This document shows, piece after piece, positions 1 to 8,583 of a stretch of 64,000 bases of DNA. This DNA is from Massilia polaris. Its GTDB lineage: Bacteria > Pseudomonadota > Gammaproteobacteria > Burkholderiales > Burkholderiaceae_D. The DNA lies in assembly GCF_012927275.1 (NCBI RefSeq), contig NZ_JABBGG010000001.1, forward strand, positions 186,001 through 250,000. The letters run 5' to 3'. Position numbers and translations under genes: made by a program. A model generated the notes under the pieces. The model saw nothing but the letters and a program-made list of their open reading frames with translations. It searched no databases and was not told the DNA's origin. Each line of letters begins with the position of its first letter. Position 1 is the first letter of the stretch.

Positions 1-1
1 G

Positions 2-418
2 CCATACTCGCCGCGCGACGGCATGGTCAAAGGTCCGTTCACGACGGTGCAGGGCATCGTCGAGAAGCACACCGGCGCCGATCCGTTCATCGCGCCGCAG
101 AACCTGCTGGCCGCGGTCAAGGAGCAGCGCTTCGGCGTGTTCAAGGATCCGGTACTGGGCACCGTGCCGGTCAACTTCCTGTCGAGCGCAGACACCACCG
201 GCGGCAATTCCGGTTCGGCCGTAATGAACAAGCGCGGCGAGCTGGTTGGCCTGAACTTCGATTCGACCTATGAATCGATCACCAAGGACTGGTACTTCGA
301 CAGCGCGATCACGCGGGCGATCCACGTCGACATCCGCTACATGCTGTGGGTGATGAAGGAAGTCGACCATGCCGACAACCTGCTCAAGGAAATGAAGATC
401 AAGTATCCGGCGAAGTAA
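2..418 (+). CDS. S46 family dipeptidyl-peptidase, C-terminal fragment
   Basis: This is the 3' end of a gene that begins before the window; the frame is open from base 2 to the TAA at 416-418. The fragment of about 138 residues contains GGNSGSAVMN, which matches the catalytic-serine region of S46 peptidases (DPP7/DPP11 family). These are exported serine exopeptidases with a chymotrypsin-like fold that remove dipeptides from peptides in the periplasm. The tail from GLNFDSTYES through the DIRYMLWVMKE segment is also typical of the family C-terminus. The N-terminal catalytic His and Asp would lie outside the window. A strong hairpin terminator follows. Whether it is a DPP7-like or DPP11-like enzyme cannot be told from this part. 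Confidence 0.85.
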   Translation, partial: PYSPRDGMVKGPFTTVQGIVEKHTGADPFIAPQNLLAAVKEQRFGVFKDPVLGTVPVNFLSSADTTGGNSGSAVMNKRGELVGLNFDSTYESITKDWYFDSAITRAIHVDIRYMLWVMKEVDHADNLLKEMKIKYPAK

Positions 419-435
419 ACCGGATCGGATGCGAG

Positions 436-466
436 AAGGGCCGCTGAATGACGCGGCCCTTTTTTG
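436..466. terminator. Rho-independent terminator between convergent peptidase genes
   Basis: A 9-bp perfect stem (AAGGGCCGC with GCGGCCCTT) encloses an 8-base loop and runs into a T tract (CTTTTTTG) on the plus strand. It lies 18 bases after the S46 stop and just before the stop of the opposing S9 gene. It should end the S46 transcript and may also serve the opposing gene. Confidence 0.85.
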
Positions 467-472
467 TTTCGC

Positions 473-2428
473 TTATTTGCCGATGTGCTTCGCCAGGAAG
501 GCTTCCAGCTTCTCGAAGAACACCTTGCGGTTTTCGCTGTCGTAGAAGCCGTGACCCTCGTTGTCGATCACCAGCCATTCCGGCGGCCGGCCGGCTCTCA
601 CAAGCGCGTCGCGCATCATCTCTGCCTGGTCGAGCTGCGTCCTCTTATCCTTTTTGCCGTGGGCGAGCATGACAGGGATGTTGATCTTGTCGGCTTGCTG
701 TGCAGGCGAATGGCGCGCCAGCAGGGCCGGGTCGTCGCCCATCGTTTTGATGACATAGTTTTTCGCCTGCTTGTCACCCACGAAGCTGTCTTGCTTGTAC
801 CGGCTCGGCAGGTCGTAAAGCCCGGCGATACCCACCGTACACTTGAACATGCCTGGTTCGCGAACTGGCAGCATCAGGGCGGAGTAGGCGCCGAAGCTTC
901 CGCCGTACACGCACACGCGGTTCCCGTCGATGTCGGGTCGTGCCGAAGCCCATTTGACGCCGTCAATCAGGTCGTCCATGATCTTGCCGCCCCACTCGCG
1001 GTAGCCTGCTTCCTGGAATCTGATACTGCGCCCGCTCGAGCCGCGGAAGTTTACCTGAAGTACCGCATAGCCCCGGCTGGCCAGGAACTGTGCTTCGGTA
1101 TCGAAGTACCAATTGTCCTTAAGGCCGAACGGTCCGCCGTGCGGCATCAGCACCAGTGGCAGTTTCTTGCCTGCGTCGACCTTCGGGAGTGTCAGGTAGC
1201 CGGTCATGTCCAGGCCGTCGCGCGCTGCGAAAGCGATAGGCAGGCGCGGCGCCATCAGGGCCGGATCGATCTTTTCCATATTCGAGAACAGCAGGTCCGC
1301 CTTGCCGGTCTTCCGGTCGAACAGGTAGAACGAGCCCGGATCGCGGTCGCTGCGCACCGCAAACAGCAGCGTTTGGCCGTTGTCGGAAAAGTTAATGAAG
1401 TCGACGACTGACCCGGGGAAGCCCGCGCTCAAGGTCTTGTGTAACAGGGCATCGGGCGATGTGTTGTCGAGATAAATCGGCGTCGGGATTCCAACCGCTT
1501 TCGCGACGGCGAACGGCATGCGCGGCGCTGCGCTGAACTGGAGGTCATCGATGCTGGCCAACGGGTCTTGCGCAAGGACGGTTCGCGTTCCAGTCGCCAT
1601 GTCTTCGCGAACGATCATGTACGGTCCGTCGTCGACGGCGTGGGATGCCAGGACAGCGGTACTGTCGGGCGTGAAGGCGAAGGGATTGAAGCGGGAACCG
1701 AGCGTCGCCGGATCGAGCTTTTTCCACTCGCCGCTGGAATCATCATGGCGGAATAGTACCGGTTCGGCCTGTTCGTCATAGCCGTAGGCGAAACGGGGTT
1801 TGTCGCTCTTATCGCTGAGGAACCCCATATCCTTCATCGGAATGTCCGCCAGCAGCTTACGTATGGCGTTGACGGTATTGATGTCGTACAGCATGCTGCG
1901 ATTGCCCTCGAACAGATGCGCGCTGACCTGCACGTGGCCATCACGGGCCCGGGGTATATGGTTGATCTCGCCGTAGCCGTAGTCGTTTCCATAGCGCTCA
2001 CCCCGGCTGGATTGCGCGCGGGCCTTGTAACCGTACAGGTATTGCTGGTTGGTGCCGTCCAAGTCAAGCGCCACCAGTTCGCCGGTCGGTACGGGCTGTT
2101 CCCTGGTGCCGATCTCAAGGCCTTTCAGCAACACCAGTCGCCTGTTCGTCAGCCATGAAAAGCCCAGCGGAATTGCGAAACCCTGAAGCGCAACCCGACT
2201 GACCGGTTCGAGCGAAGGCAGCTTGAATACAGTCATCGTCGGAATTTTGCGGGCCGTTGCGCATGATCCGCACATTGATCGCGATGTGCTGGCCGTCCGG
2301 CGACAAGCGCGGCTGGCTGTAGGTCTCTTCCTCCACGAAGGCTTCGATCGGGACTAAGGCCGGAGCTGCGGCCCAGGTTTGGTGTCCTACCAGTGCTGTG
2401 CAGCACGCGAGGGCAACCGAATTTTCAT
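473..2428 (-). pseudogene. S9 family prolyl oligopeptidase, frameshifted
   Basis: The 600-residue open frame (2275 to 473) has the S9 alpha/beta-hydrolase C-terminus: nucleophile motif YGGSFGAYSA, an Asp in AHGKKDKRTQ and the catalytic His in NEGHGFYDSE. The protein does not start there. The natural N-terminal part (EEETYSQPRLSPDGQHIAIN) lies in another frame upstream, and the two join smoothly if one G is removed from the GGG at 2251-2253. A second shift seems to lie at the T run 2422-2425: the ATG at 2426-2428 has a GGAG ribosome site but stops after 13 codons, and one extra base there restores a signal peptide beginning MKNSVALACC and ending before APALVPIEAF. Both lesions are in homopolymers, so sequencing error is as likely as real gene decay. 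If intact it would be an exported peptidase. Confidence 0.75.
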
Positions 2429-2499
2429 AGATCACTCCAGGAATATATGTACATTCGATGCTACCGATAATCACTTATGCAAAGTAGGTATTTGAGGTC

Positions 2500-2529
2500 T
2501 TGCCTCGCCGTGCACTGACGGGGGATAAT
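2500..2529 (+). promoter_or_regulatory. Candidate sigma-70 promoter for pnuC
   Basis: TTGCCT (2500-2505) and GATAAT (2524-2529) are spaced by 18 bases upstream of pnuC. The leader that follows contains GGGGATAATCCCC and a GTTGC/GCAAC hairpin, but nothing I can match to a known riboswitch. Confidence 0.35.
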
Positions 2530-2593
2530 CCCCACCGCCCAGTTGCTTAATCGTATGCAACACTGAACGGGCTTGCCACCTTACCCACCCCTG

Positions 2594-3196
2594 ATGAACG
2601 ATTCGATCCCCTTGCTCGGTTTTGCCACCACGCCGCTTGAACTGATTTCCTTCGTACTCGCCGTTATCACCGTGGTGCTGAATATCCGCCAGACCCACTG
2701 GGCCTGGCTGTTTTCAATCCTGTCCTCGGCCACATATGGCGTGGTGTTCTTCGGCGCGCGGCTGTACGGCGACATGGCTTTGCAGCTGGTGTTCATCGCG
2801 GTGTCGGTGTGGGGCTGGTACCAGTGGCTGTATGGCGGCGCGCGCCACGATGTGCTGAAGGTGTCGCATCTCGACAAGCGCGGCAAGCTGTATTCGCTTG
2901 GCGCATGGCTGCTTGGCTTCGTGCTGATCGCGCTGTTCCTGCGCACCTGGACCAACACGGACGTGCCGCACATCGATGGCTTCCTGACGGCCGGCAGCCT
3001 GGTCGGGCAATTGCTCCTGTCGCGCAAGAAGGTCGAGAACTGGCACGTCTGGATCGCGGTGGACGTGCTGTACGTCGGGCTGTATGTTTACAAGGGCCTG
3101 ATACTGACGGCGATTCTTTACGCGGTATTCGTCGTGCTGGCATGGATCGGGCTGCGCACCTGGAGCAGGCTTGCGCAACAGGAGGTGAAAGCATGA
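2594..3196 (+). CDS. pnuC: PnuC-family vitamin-precursor transporter
   Basis: This 200-residue inner-membrane protein has the PnuC fold, with about seven hydrophobic helices and the family's aromatic-rich motifs (NIRQTHWAWLF, SVWGWYQW, KKVENWHVWIAVDVLYV). PnuC proteins move nicotinamide riboside by facilitated diffusion, driven by phosphorylation inside the cell; the PnuT subgroup moves thiamine. The ATG at 2594 was chosen because the preceding in-frame TTG at 2573 would add an unlikely Pro-rich leader, but neither start has a good ribosome site. The stop overlaps the start of the kinase gene by four bases (ATGA), so the two are translationally coupled. The facing TonB receptor has a TPP riboswitch, so thiamine is a real alternative substrate. 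Confidence 0.85.
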   Translation: MNDSIPLLGFATTPLELISFVLAVITVVLNIRQTHWAWLFSILSSATYGVVFFGARLYGDMALQLVFIAVSVWGWYQWLYGGARHDVLKVSHLDKRGKLYSLGAWLLGFVLIALFLRTWTNTDVPHIDGFLTAGSLVGQLLLSRKKVENWHVWIAVDVLYVGLYVYKGLILTAILYAVFVVLAWIGLRTWSRLAQQEVKA

Positions 3197-3714
3197 AGGG
3201 CGTTCTGCGCGTAGCGATTCTCGGCGCCGAATCGTCTGGAAAATCGACGCTGGCCGCGGCGCTGGCCACGCACTTCGGCACCCTCTGGGTGCCTGAATAC
3301 CTGCGCGAATTCGTCGACACGAAGGGCCGGGTCCCGCAGGAGCACGAGCAGTACGATATCGCGCGCACTCAGCGCGAGCGTGAGCACACTGCCGCGCAGC
3401 AGGCGAAGCGCTTCCTGTTTTGCGACACCACGCCTTTAATGACGGCGATCTACAGCCGTCATTACTGGGGGCGGGTGGATGAGGAGCTGGGCGACCTGGA
3501 ACTGGCGCACGACTACGCGTTCACGCTGGTGACCGCGCCCGACAGCCCGTGGGTGCCGGATGGCTTGCAGCGCGAATCGGAAGCGGTGCGGCAGGCGGTA
3601 CATGAAGAAGTGGTGCAGACGCTCGACGAGCGCGCGATCCGCTTTATGCTCGTAACCGGCAGCTTGCCCGAGCGCGTTCTTCAGGTCGACCGGTTCCTGA
3701 AGGTCGCGGGATAG
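3193..3714 (+). CDS. NadR-like AAA ATPase / nucleoside kinase
   Basis: This 173-residue P-loop kinase has Walker A GAESSGKST near residues 10-18 and resembles the ribosylnicotinamide-kinase domain of NadR without the adenylyltransferase or DNA-binding parts. LFCDTTPLMTAIYSRHYWG fits the substrate and Walker B region. Coupled to pnuC, it would trap the imported vitamin by phosphorylation, which gives PnuC transport its direction. An AGGAGG ribosome site lies inside the end of pnuC. For a PnuC partner the expected product is nicotinamide mononucleotide; if the transporter is PnuT-like, the substrate could be thiamine. The sequence does not settle which. Confidence 0.75.
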   Translation: MKGVLRVAILGAESSGKSTLAAALATHFGTLWVPEYLREFVDTKGRVPQEHEQYDIARTQREREHTAAQQAKRFLFCDTTPLMTAIYSRHYWGRVDEELGDLELAHDYAFTLVTAPDSPWVPDGLQRESEAVRQAVHEEVVQTLDERAIRFMLVTGSLPERVLQVDRFLKVAG

Positions 3715-3722
3715 CGCAAAAG

Positions 3723-3752
3723 CGGCGGATAAGGGCTTGCCCGCATCCGCCG
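3723..3752. terminator. Hairpin between convergent kinase and receptor genes
   Basis: CGGCGGAT and ATCCGCCG pair around a 14-base loop in the 48-bp gap between two converging stop codons. There is no T tract, so it may only stabilise transcript ends. Confidence 0.45.
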
Positions 3753-3762
3753 AATCAGCCGA

Positions 3763-5883
3763 TCAGAAGTCGAACTGCGCCGACATCCGGAACGTACGCG
3801 GCGCGCCCGGCAGCAGGTAGCCGCCCAGCGCCGGCGTCACATCGCGCCAGTAGAACTTGTCGGTGACGTTCTGCACACCAGCGCGCAGCGTGGTCCTCGT
3901 ACCCATCATGCGCGTTTCATACGCAGCACCCAGGTCAAGCGTGTGATATCCCGGCACGAAGGTGCGGTTATCGACATCGAATGCCTTGCGCCCCGCGTAC
4001 TGCCACACGCCGTTGACCTTCAGGCCCTCGACACCCGGTACCGCGTACTCCAGCCACGCAGTCGATTTAAATTTCGGCACATTGGTCACGCGTTTGCCGT
4101 CCATGCTCGCTTGGCCGGTAGCCGACTGCTCGGTATCGAGCGCCGCAAGCGACACGGAATATTGCACGTTGCCGCTCGCCTTGCCATGCACGCCAAGTTC
4201 CACGCCGCGATGCTGCGCCTCGCCGGCACGCACGTAGGTGGCGCTGCCGTCCGCATTCGCCTGCGTGAACTCCAGCCCCTTGGTCACCTGGAACAGCGCC
4301 GCCGACACGTTGACCCTGCTGTTTACCGCACCCTTGACGCCGAACTCCAGCTGCTTCGAGCGGCTAGGGTCGAGCGCGCGGTTGGCGTTGGTGGTCTCGA
4401 TCGGCGCCACGGCGCCGTGCTCGAGGCCATGCGCCATCGAGCCGTACACGGTCCAGTCCTGGGTCGGGTTGTAGACCAGCGAGACATTCGGCAGCGTGAA
4501 ACTGGTGTCGCTCGGCTCAATGCCGAACTCGGTGCGCTTGACCTGCACATGGCGCAGGCCGGCGTGCAGCTTGAACTTCTGCGACAGCGTCAGGATGTCC
4601 TGCGCGAACACGGAACGCTCGTTTTCCTTGCGGCGCTCGAATACCGGGCCGGTGGTCGGATTGCCCGGCGCCGGCGGCACGATCGCGTTCTGGTAGATGT
4701 TGGACGAACCCGCGTAGTCGTACACATAGTCGCCGAAACGGTCGCTGCGACGGAACAGCGAACTGCCCAAGGTCAGATCATGGCTAATCGCGCCGGTCGT
4801 GAACTTGCCCTGCAAGAGCGCCTGTGCGCTGAACGGGGACTTCGATTCGCCCTCGCTCTGGTAATCGTACACGTCGTAGTCGCCGTTGGAGCAGTAGCCC
4901 GGATAGAAACCGTCGCCCTCATTGCTGCACCCGTAAGGGAAGGCGGTGTAGTCGTCGCGCTGGAACTTGTGCTTGTTCATCGCGATGCTGGCGCGCCAGT
5001 CGTTCTCGAACAGGTATTCGAAGCGCAGGCCGACGTTCGAGCTCTTGGTCTCGACCGGCTTGGTCCACGGCTGCGCGTTGAGCAGCGTCTTGGCCGACAC
5101 GCCGGTCGGCAGCACTTCATTGCGGATCAGCTGGTAGCCAGGTGCGGTGATCTGCGACTTGTACTGGTAGTCCATGTCGAGCTGTAGTAGCGCTTGCGGC
5201 GTAAGGCGCCAGTCGAAGGCGCCCGAGATGAATTCGCGCTCGCCATCCGCGCCCTTGACGTACGATCGAATGCGCTCACCGGCCGCGTTGATGCGGTAGC
5301 CAAAGCGCTTGTCGTCCGAACGGCCGCCCAGGTCGACCGCGCCATACACCGTGCCGCGTTCCTTCACTTCGACCGTGGCCGAACGCAGCGGGATATTGGT
5401 CGGGCGCTTGGTTACGTAGTTGACGATGCCGCCGGGCGCGGCCACGCCAGCCTGCAGGCCCGCGAGGCCCTTGAGCACTTCGATGCGCTCCTTGTTCTCG
5501 AGCGGGATCGGGGCGTCCGCGGGAATCGCCATGCCGTCCTTGCGGTAGCTGGAGGTGTTGTCGAGCGCGAAACCGCGAATCGAGAACTGCTCGGCGTAGC
5601 CAACCGCGTTGTAAGAGTCGCTGATGCTGGCGTCGAATTTCGCCGCGTCGGTGGTGGTGCGGATGCCGAGATCCTGCATCTGTTCGCGGCTGATCGATGT
5701 GATCGATGCAGGCGTGTACAGCAGCGGCGCATCGGAGAAGCCGCCGATGGCGGCGCGGTCGGTAACGACCGACCGGCCAGTGATGACGACCTCGGTCATG
5801 GCCTCTTGCGCGTGGGCGGAAATGGCGAATGCCTGCAGTAGCGCTAGCGCGATCGCAGATTGCTTCAGGTTTGGTGTCGACAT
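3763..5883 (-). CDS. TonB-dependent outer-membrane receptor under TPP riboswitch
   Basis: This 706-residue receptor has a signal peptide (MSTPNLKQSAIALALLQAFA to HAQ), a TonB-box-like segment (MTEVVITG), a plug domain with FSIRGFALDN and RIEVLKGLAGLQAGV, and a 22-strand barrel ending in the usual terminal Phe (SAQFDF). It resembles receptors annotated for siderophores. The upstream open frame could begin at 5958, but the ATG at 5883 starts the signal peptide. The TPP riboswitch in its leader argues that the ligand is thiamine or a related compound, taken up across the outer membrane with energy from TonB-ExbBD. It faces pnuC and the NadR-like kinase, which could supply the inner-membrane and trapping steps. 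Confidence 0.88.
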   Translation of the reverse strand: MSTPNLKQSAIALALLQAFAISAHAQEAMTEVVITGRSVVTDRAAIGGFSDAPLLYTPASITSISREQMQDLGIRTTTDAAKFDASISDSYNAVGYAEQFSIRGFALDNTSSYRKDGMAIPADAPIPLENKERIEVLKGLAGLQAGVAAPGGIVNYVTKRPTNIPLRSATVEVKERGTVYGAVDLGGRSDDKRFGYRINAAGERIRSYVKGADGEREFISGAFDWRLTPQALLQLDMDYQYKSQITAPGYQLIRNEVLPTGVSAKTLLNAQPWTKPVETKSSNVGLRFEYLFENDWRASIAMNKHKFQRDDYTAFPYGCSNEGDGFYPGYCSNGDYDVYDYQSEGESKSPFSAQALLQGKFTTGAISHDLTLGSSLFRRSDRFGDYVYDYAGSSNIYQNAIVPPAPGNPTTGPVFERRKENERSVFAQDILTLSQKFKLHAGLRHVQVKRTEFGIEPSDTSFTLPNVSLVYNPTQDWTVYGSMAHGLEHGAVAPIETTNANRALDPSRSKQLEFGVKGAVNSRVNVSAALFQVTKGLEFTQANADGSATYVRAGEAQHRGVELGVHGKASGNVQYSVSLAALDTEQSATGQASMDGKRVTNVPKFKSTAWLEYAVPGVEGLKVNGVWQYAGRKAFDVDNRTFVPGYHTLDLGAAYETRMMGTRTTLRAGVQNVTDKFYWRDVTPALGGYLLPGAPRTFRMSAQFDF

Positions 5884-5978
5884 GAGTGTGCTCGTTTTAC
5901 GCGCCGCAAATGCTGCGCGAAGCTTTAAAAAGCCGGAGCCAACGGGGGGAGCAAACAAAGGAGGGAAAAGACTTTGCG

Positions 5979-6054
5979 CTTTCCTTCGCTGGCATTATCC
6001 AGATCAGGTACGAAGGGTATCTCTCACCCGGAACTCGCGTTCCAGGACCCCTAG
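5979..6054 (-). promoter_or_regulatory. TPP (thi-box) riboswitch
   Basis: Read on the minus strand, the leader of the receptor gene contains the conserved thi-box parts in order: GGGGTCC, GTGAGAGATACCCTT, ACCTGATCTGGATAATGCC, then AGCGAAGGAA. These are the P1-P5 core elements of the thiamine pyrophosphate aptamer. About 95 bases separate it from the start codon, enough for an expression platform. High TPP should repress the receptor. I do not see a clear terminator stem, so control may act at the ribosome site. Confidence 0.93.
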
Positions 6055-6104
6055 CGAATGTCGATTTTATCACGAACAGGCTGCTCGCGAAAACAGTACT
6101 CCCG

Positions 6105-7262
6105 TTACAGGCTCATTTCCAGCACCCTGCGCGACACCTCGATGGTGACGTCGCGGTGTTCGCCCAGCTTTGTCATGCGGTGCGATTCCAGCGCCTTGAT
6201 GACCGGCTCGACGCAGTCGGCGCCGAGGCCGTAATCGGCAAGGCGGGTGCCCACGCCCATCTGTGCGAAGAACCGTTCGGTGCGCGCGATGGCCGCTTCG
6301 ATGCGGGTGTCCTCGTCGCCGCCCGTCAGGCCCCATACGCGCTCGGCGTACTGCAGCAGCTTGGTGCGCTTCTCTTCACGGCGTGCGCGCAGCATGTTCG
6401 GCAGGATGATCGCCAGTGTCTGCGCGTGGTCGAGGTTGTACAGCGCGGTCAGCTCGTGGCCGACCATGTGGGTGGCCCAGTCCTGCGGAACGCCGACGCC
6501 GATCAGGCCGTTCAGGGCGAGGGTGGCGCACCACATCACATTGGCGCGCACATCGTAGTCTTCAGGGTCGGACAGCGCCTTCGGGCCTTCTTCGACCAGT
6601 GTCAGCAGAAGGCCTTCGGCAAAGCGGTCCTGCACTTTGGCGTTGACCGGGTAGGTGAGGTACTGCTCCATGATGTGCGCGAACGCGTCGACCACGCCGT
6701 TGCCGACCTGGCGCACCGGCAGCGTAAAGGTCTTGGCCGGGTCGAGGATGGAGAACTGCGGGAACACCTTGCGGCTCATGAACGAGCGTTTTTCCTGGGT
6801 CGACTTGCGCGTCACGACGCCGCCGCTGTTCATCTCGGAACCGGTGGCCGGCAGTGTCAGCACGGTGCCGAACGGCAGGGCGTCGACGATGTTCGCGCTG
6901 CGCTTGTCGAAGATCGACCATGGGTCTTCATCGAGCAGGGCGCCGGCGGCCACGAACTTGGTGCCGTCGATAACCGAGCCGCCGCCGACAGCGAGCAGGA
7001 AGTCGATTTTTTCGGACTTGACCTGTTCGATGGCGCGCATCAGCGTTTCGTAGCTCGGGTTCGGCTCAATGCCGCCGAATTCGGTGACGCTGTGGCCGGC
7101 CAGCGCCGCCATCACTTCGTCGTACACGCCGTTCTGGCGGATGCTGCCGCCGCCGTAGAGCATCATCACGCGCGCACCAGTTGGCACCAGCGTCGACAGC
7201 GATGCGATCTGGCCCTGGCCGAACAGGATACGGGTGGGATTGTAGAAGTCGAAGTTAAGCAA
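6105..7262 (-). CDS. Iron-containing alcohol dehydrogenase (YqhD/BDH type)
   Basis: This 385-residue group III alcohol dehydrogenase resembles NADPH-dependent YqhD and butanol dehydrogenases. Visible features are the dinucleotide region (LYGGGSIRQNGVYD, LLAVGGGSVIDGTK), the metal-binding Asp and His in NGVVDAFAHIMEQ, and two more His in THMVGHELTALYNLDHAQT. It would reduce aldehydes in the cytoplasm, often as detoxification. The start is uncertain: the frame opens at a TTG (7274), but a TTG at 7262, seven bases after GAGGTG, begins the natural N-terminus LLNFDFYNPTRILFG. No ATG is available, which implies modest translation. It lies directly upstream of the riboswitch. Confidence 0.9.
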   Translation of the reverse strand: MLNFDFYNPTRILFGQGQIASLSTLVPTGARVMMLYGGGSIRQNGVYDEVMAALAGHSVTEFGGIEPNPSYETLMRAIEQVKSEKIDFLLAVGGGSVIDGTKFVAAGALLDEDPWSIFDKRSANIVDALPFGTVLTLPATGSEMNSGGVVTRKSTQEKRSFMSRKVFPQFSILDPAKTFTLPVRQVGNGVVDAFAHIMEQYLTYPVNAKVQDRFAEGLLLTLVEEGPKALSDPEDYDVRANVMWCATLALNGLIGVGVPQDWATHMVGHELTALYNLDHAQTLAIILPNMLRARREEKRTKLLQYAERVWGLTGGDEDTRIEAAIARTERFFAQMGVGTRLADYGLGADCVEPVIKALESHRMTKLGEHRDVTIEVSRRVLEMSL

Positions 7263-7322
7263 GGTACACCTCAATTGAGCGATAGATCAGCCTTCGATTA
7301 TCGCCGAATGCGGTTTTTCCTG

Positions 7323-7937
7323 CTATTTCATGCGGCATTTGCCGGTGGCGATCGCCTTGGCGAAGAAGGGCAGCCCAAGCACGCCGGTTAGTCCAATCGT
7401 CACCCCGGCGATCTTGATTGACGGCGGCGCATGTTTCATCGCGTCGGCGCGATAGCAGTAGGGGACCGCTGCGCCGCCCACGTCGGCGGCAAACTGTTCG
7501 TACTGGGTTGGTCCGGGACCGGACTTGACGAATTTTTGCGTGTCTTCGAGGGCTTTGCGTTCGGCAATGGCGACCTTGATCGCCTTGCCCATCACGGCTT
7601 TGTCGAAGGACTGCGCCGTTGCGCTGTCGGCTTTTTCGAAAGGATCGGCGGTGTCGGACGCGAGAATCACTTCGGCGCCTGGCGCCGGCTCGGTGGCCGC
7701 GATCGGGATCCTGGCGACGGGCTTCGCGCGCGCCGTACGTTGCCGGACCGGCCCGGCCGGCGCCGGCAACGCGGCCATCTCGCTGGCCGGAACCGGCCAC
7801 ACCAGCGCAATGCGTGACGGATCCGGCGTATCGATGATGCGGGGCCGCGCCTGCCACACGAACATCGCGATGAACGCAGCGTTCAGGCAAAGCGCGAGCA
7901 GCAGGCCGGTGACGCGCTGGCGCGCCTGATGCGGCAT
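7323..7937 (-). CDS. Hypothetical membrane-anchored protein
   Basis: This 204-residue protein has one N-terminal hydrophobic segment (LLLALCLNAAFIAMFVW, residues 12-28) and then an Ala/Pro-rich periplasmic stretch. The C-terminal part contains two Cys (PYCYRAD near residue 160 and GKCRMK at the end) and a hydrophobic stretch, IAGVTIGLTGVLGLPFFA. I do not recognise a family. It is followed at nine bases by the SRPBCC gene on its far side, which is transcribed toward it, so the two may be cotranscribed. The layout of a signal anchor plus a small tail domain fits an inner-membrane protein exposed to the periplasm. Confidence 0.6.
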   Translation of the reverse strand: MPHQARQRVTGLLLALCLNAAFIAMFVWQARPRIIDTPDPSRIALVWPVPASEMAALPAPAGPVRQRTARAKPVARIPIAATEPAPGAEVILASDTADPFEKADSATAQSFDKAVMGKAIKVAIAERKALEDTQKFVKSGPGPTQYEQFAADVGGAAVPYCYRADAMKHAPPSIKIAGVTIGLTGVLGLPFFAKAIATGKCRMK

Positions 7938-7946
7938 GGCCGTCGC

Positions 7947-8474
7947 TTACTTCTCGGCCACCGCCTTCAGCTGGGCCAGGCCCTTTTCGAAGTCCTTGCC
8001 GATCATCTTGTCCATGCTGCTGAAGACGCTCATGATCTTCGTGATGAGCTGCATCGGGCCGGTCATGGTCCAGTTGACGGTCGTGGTCTCGCCCTGCGGC
8101 ACCAGCGTGAATTCGGTGACGTTGGTCGAGGCGATCGGCTCGACGAACTCGAGTTTGATGGTAACCTTTGACGGCGGCTCGTGCCCGGTGATCTCCATGC
8201 GGCCACGGCCTACGTCGCTATTGCCCGTCCACGTGTAGACCGCGCCAGTGCCGCTGGCCGGACCGCTGAAGCCTCGCTGCATGTTCGGGTCGAGCATTTC
8301 CCACGGCGACCAGCTCTGCCAGTTATGGAAGTCGGCCACCAGCGGCATGATTTTCTCTGGCGGCGCTTTGATCGTGGTGCTGCGAGTGACGGTAAATGTG
8401 TCCGGTTGCATCATGGCCATGCCGAAGATCACGGCCACGATGACGATGATGGCGATGGAGATTTTTTTTAGCAT
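7947..8474 (-). CDS. SRPBCC family (polyketide cyclase/dehydrase-like) protein
   Basis: This 175-residue protein starts with a hydrophobic helix (ISIAIIVIVAVIFGMAMM), then carries a START-like SRPBCC domain beginning with TFTVTRSTTIKAPPEKI and the family signature FHNWQSWSPWE. The domain makes a helix-grip fold with a hydrophobic pocket for lipids or other small ligands; most members have no known reaction. The N-terminal helix suggests it faces the periplasm. The ATG at 8474 was chosen over the frame's upstream extension because it has an AGAGGG ribosome site and begins the hydrophobic helix. The short spacing to the next gene downstream suggests a two-gene unit. Confidence 0.8.
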   Translation of the reverse strand: MLKKISIAIIVIVAVIFGMAMMQPDTFTVTRSTTIKAPPEKIMPLVADFHNWQSWSPWEMLDPNMQRGFSGPASGTGAVYTWTGNSDVGRGRMEITGHEPPSKVTIKLEFVEPIASTNVTEFTLVPQGETTTVNWTMTGPMQLITKIMSVFSSMDKMIGKDFEKGLAQLKAVAEK

Positions 8475-8583
8475 TTTTTCCCTCTGTCGTTTTGAATATT
8501 GGCGGAACGCCTGGGCGAAAGAGTAGCATGATTGTCTATGCAAGTTGGCACAAATTTCGGTCTTCACAGGAGGGGAAATTGGC

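Noticed and set aside
464-1411. A 315-residue plus-strand frame opposite the S9 peptidase.
   Set aside because: It lies over the conserved S9 catalytic domain and has no recognisable domain or ribosome site.
2475-2593. A riboswitch upstream of pnuC.
   Set aside because: Two small hairpins are present, but neither the TPP nor a known NAD-type consensus can be traced.
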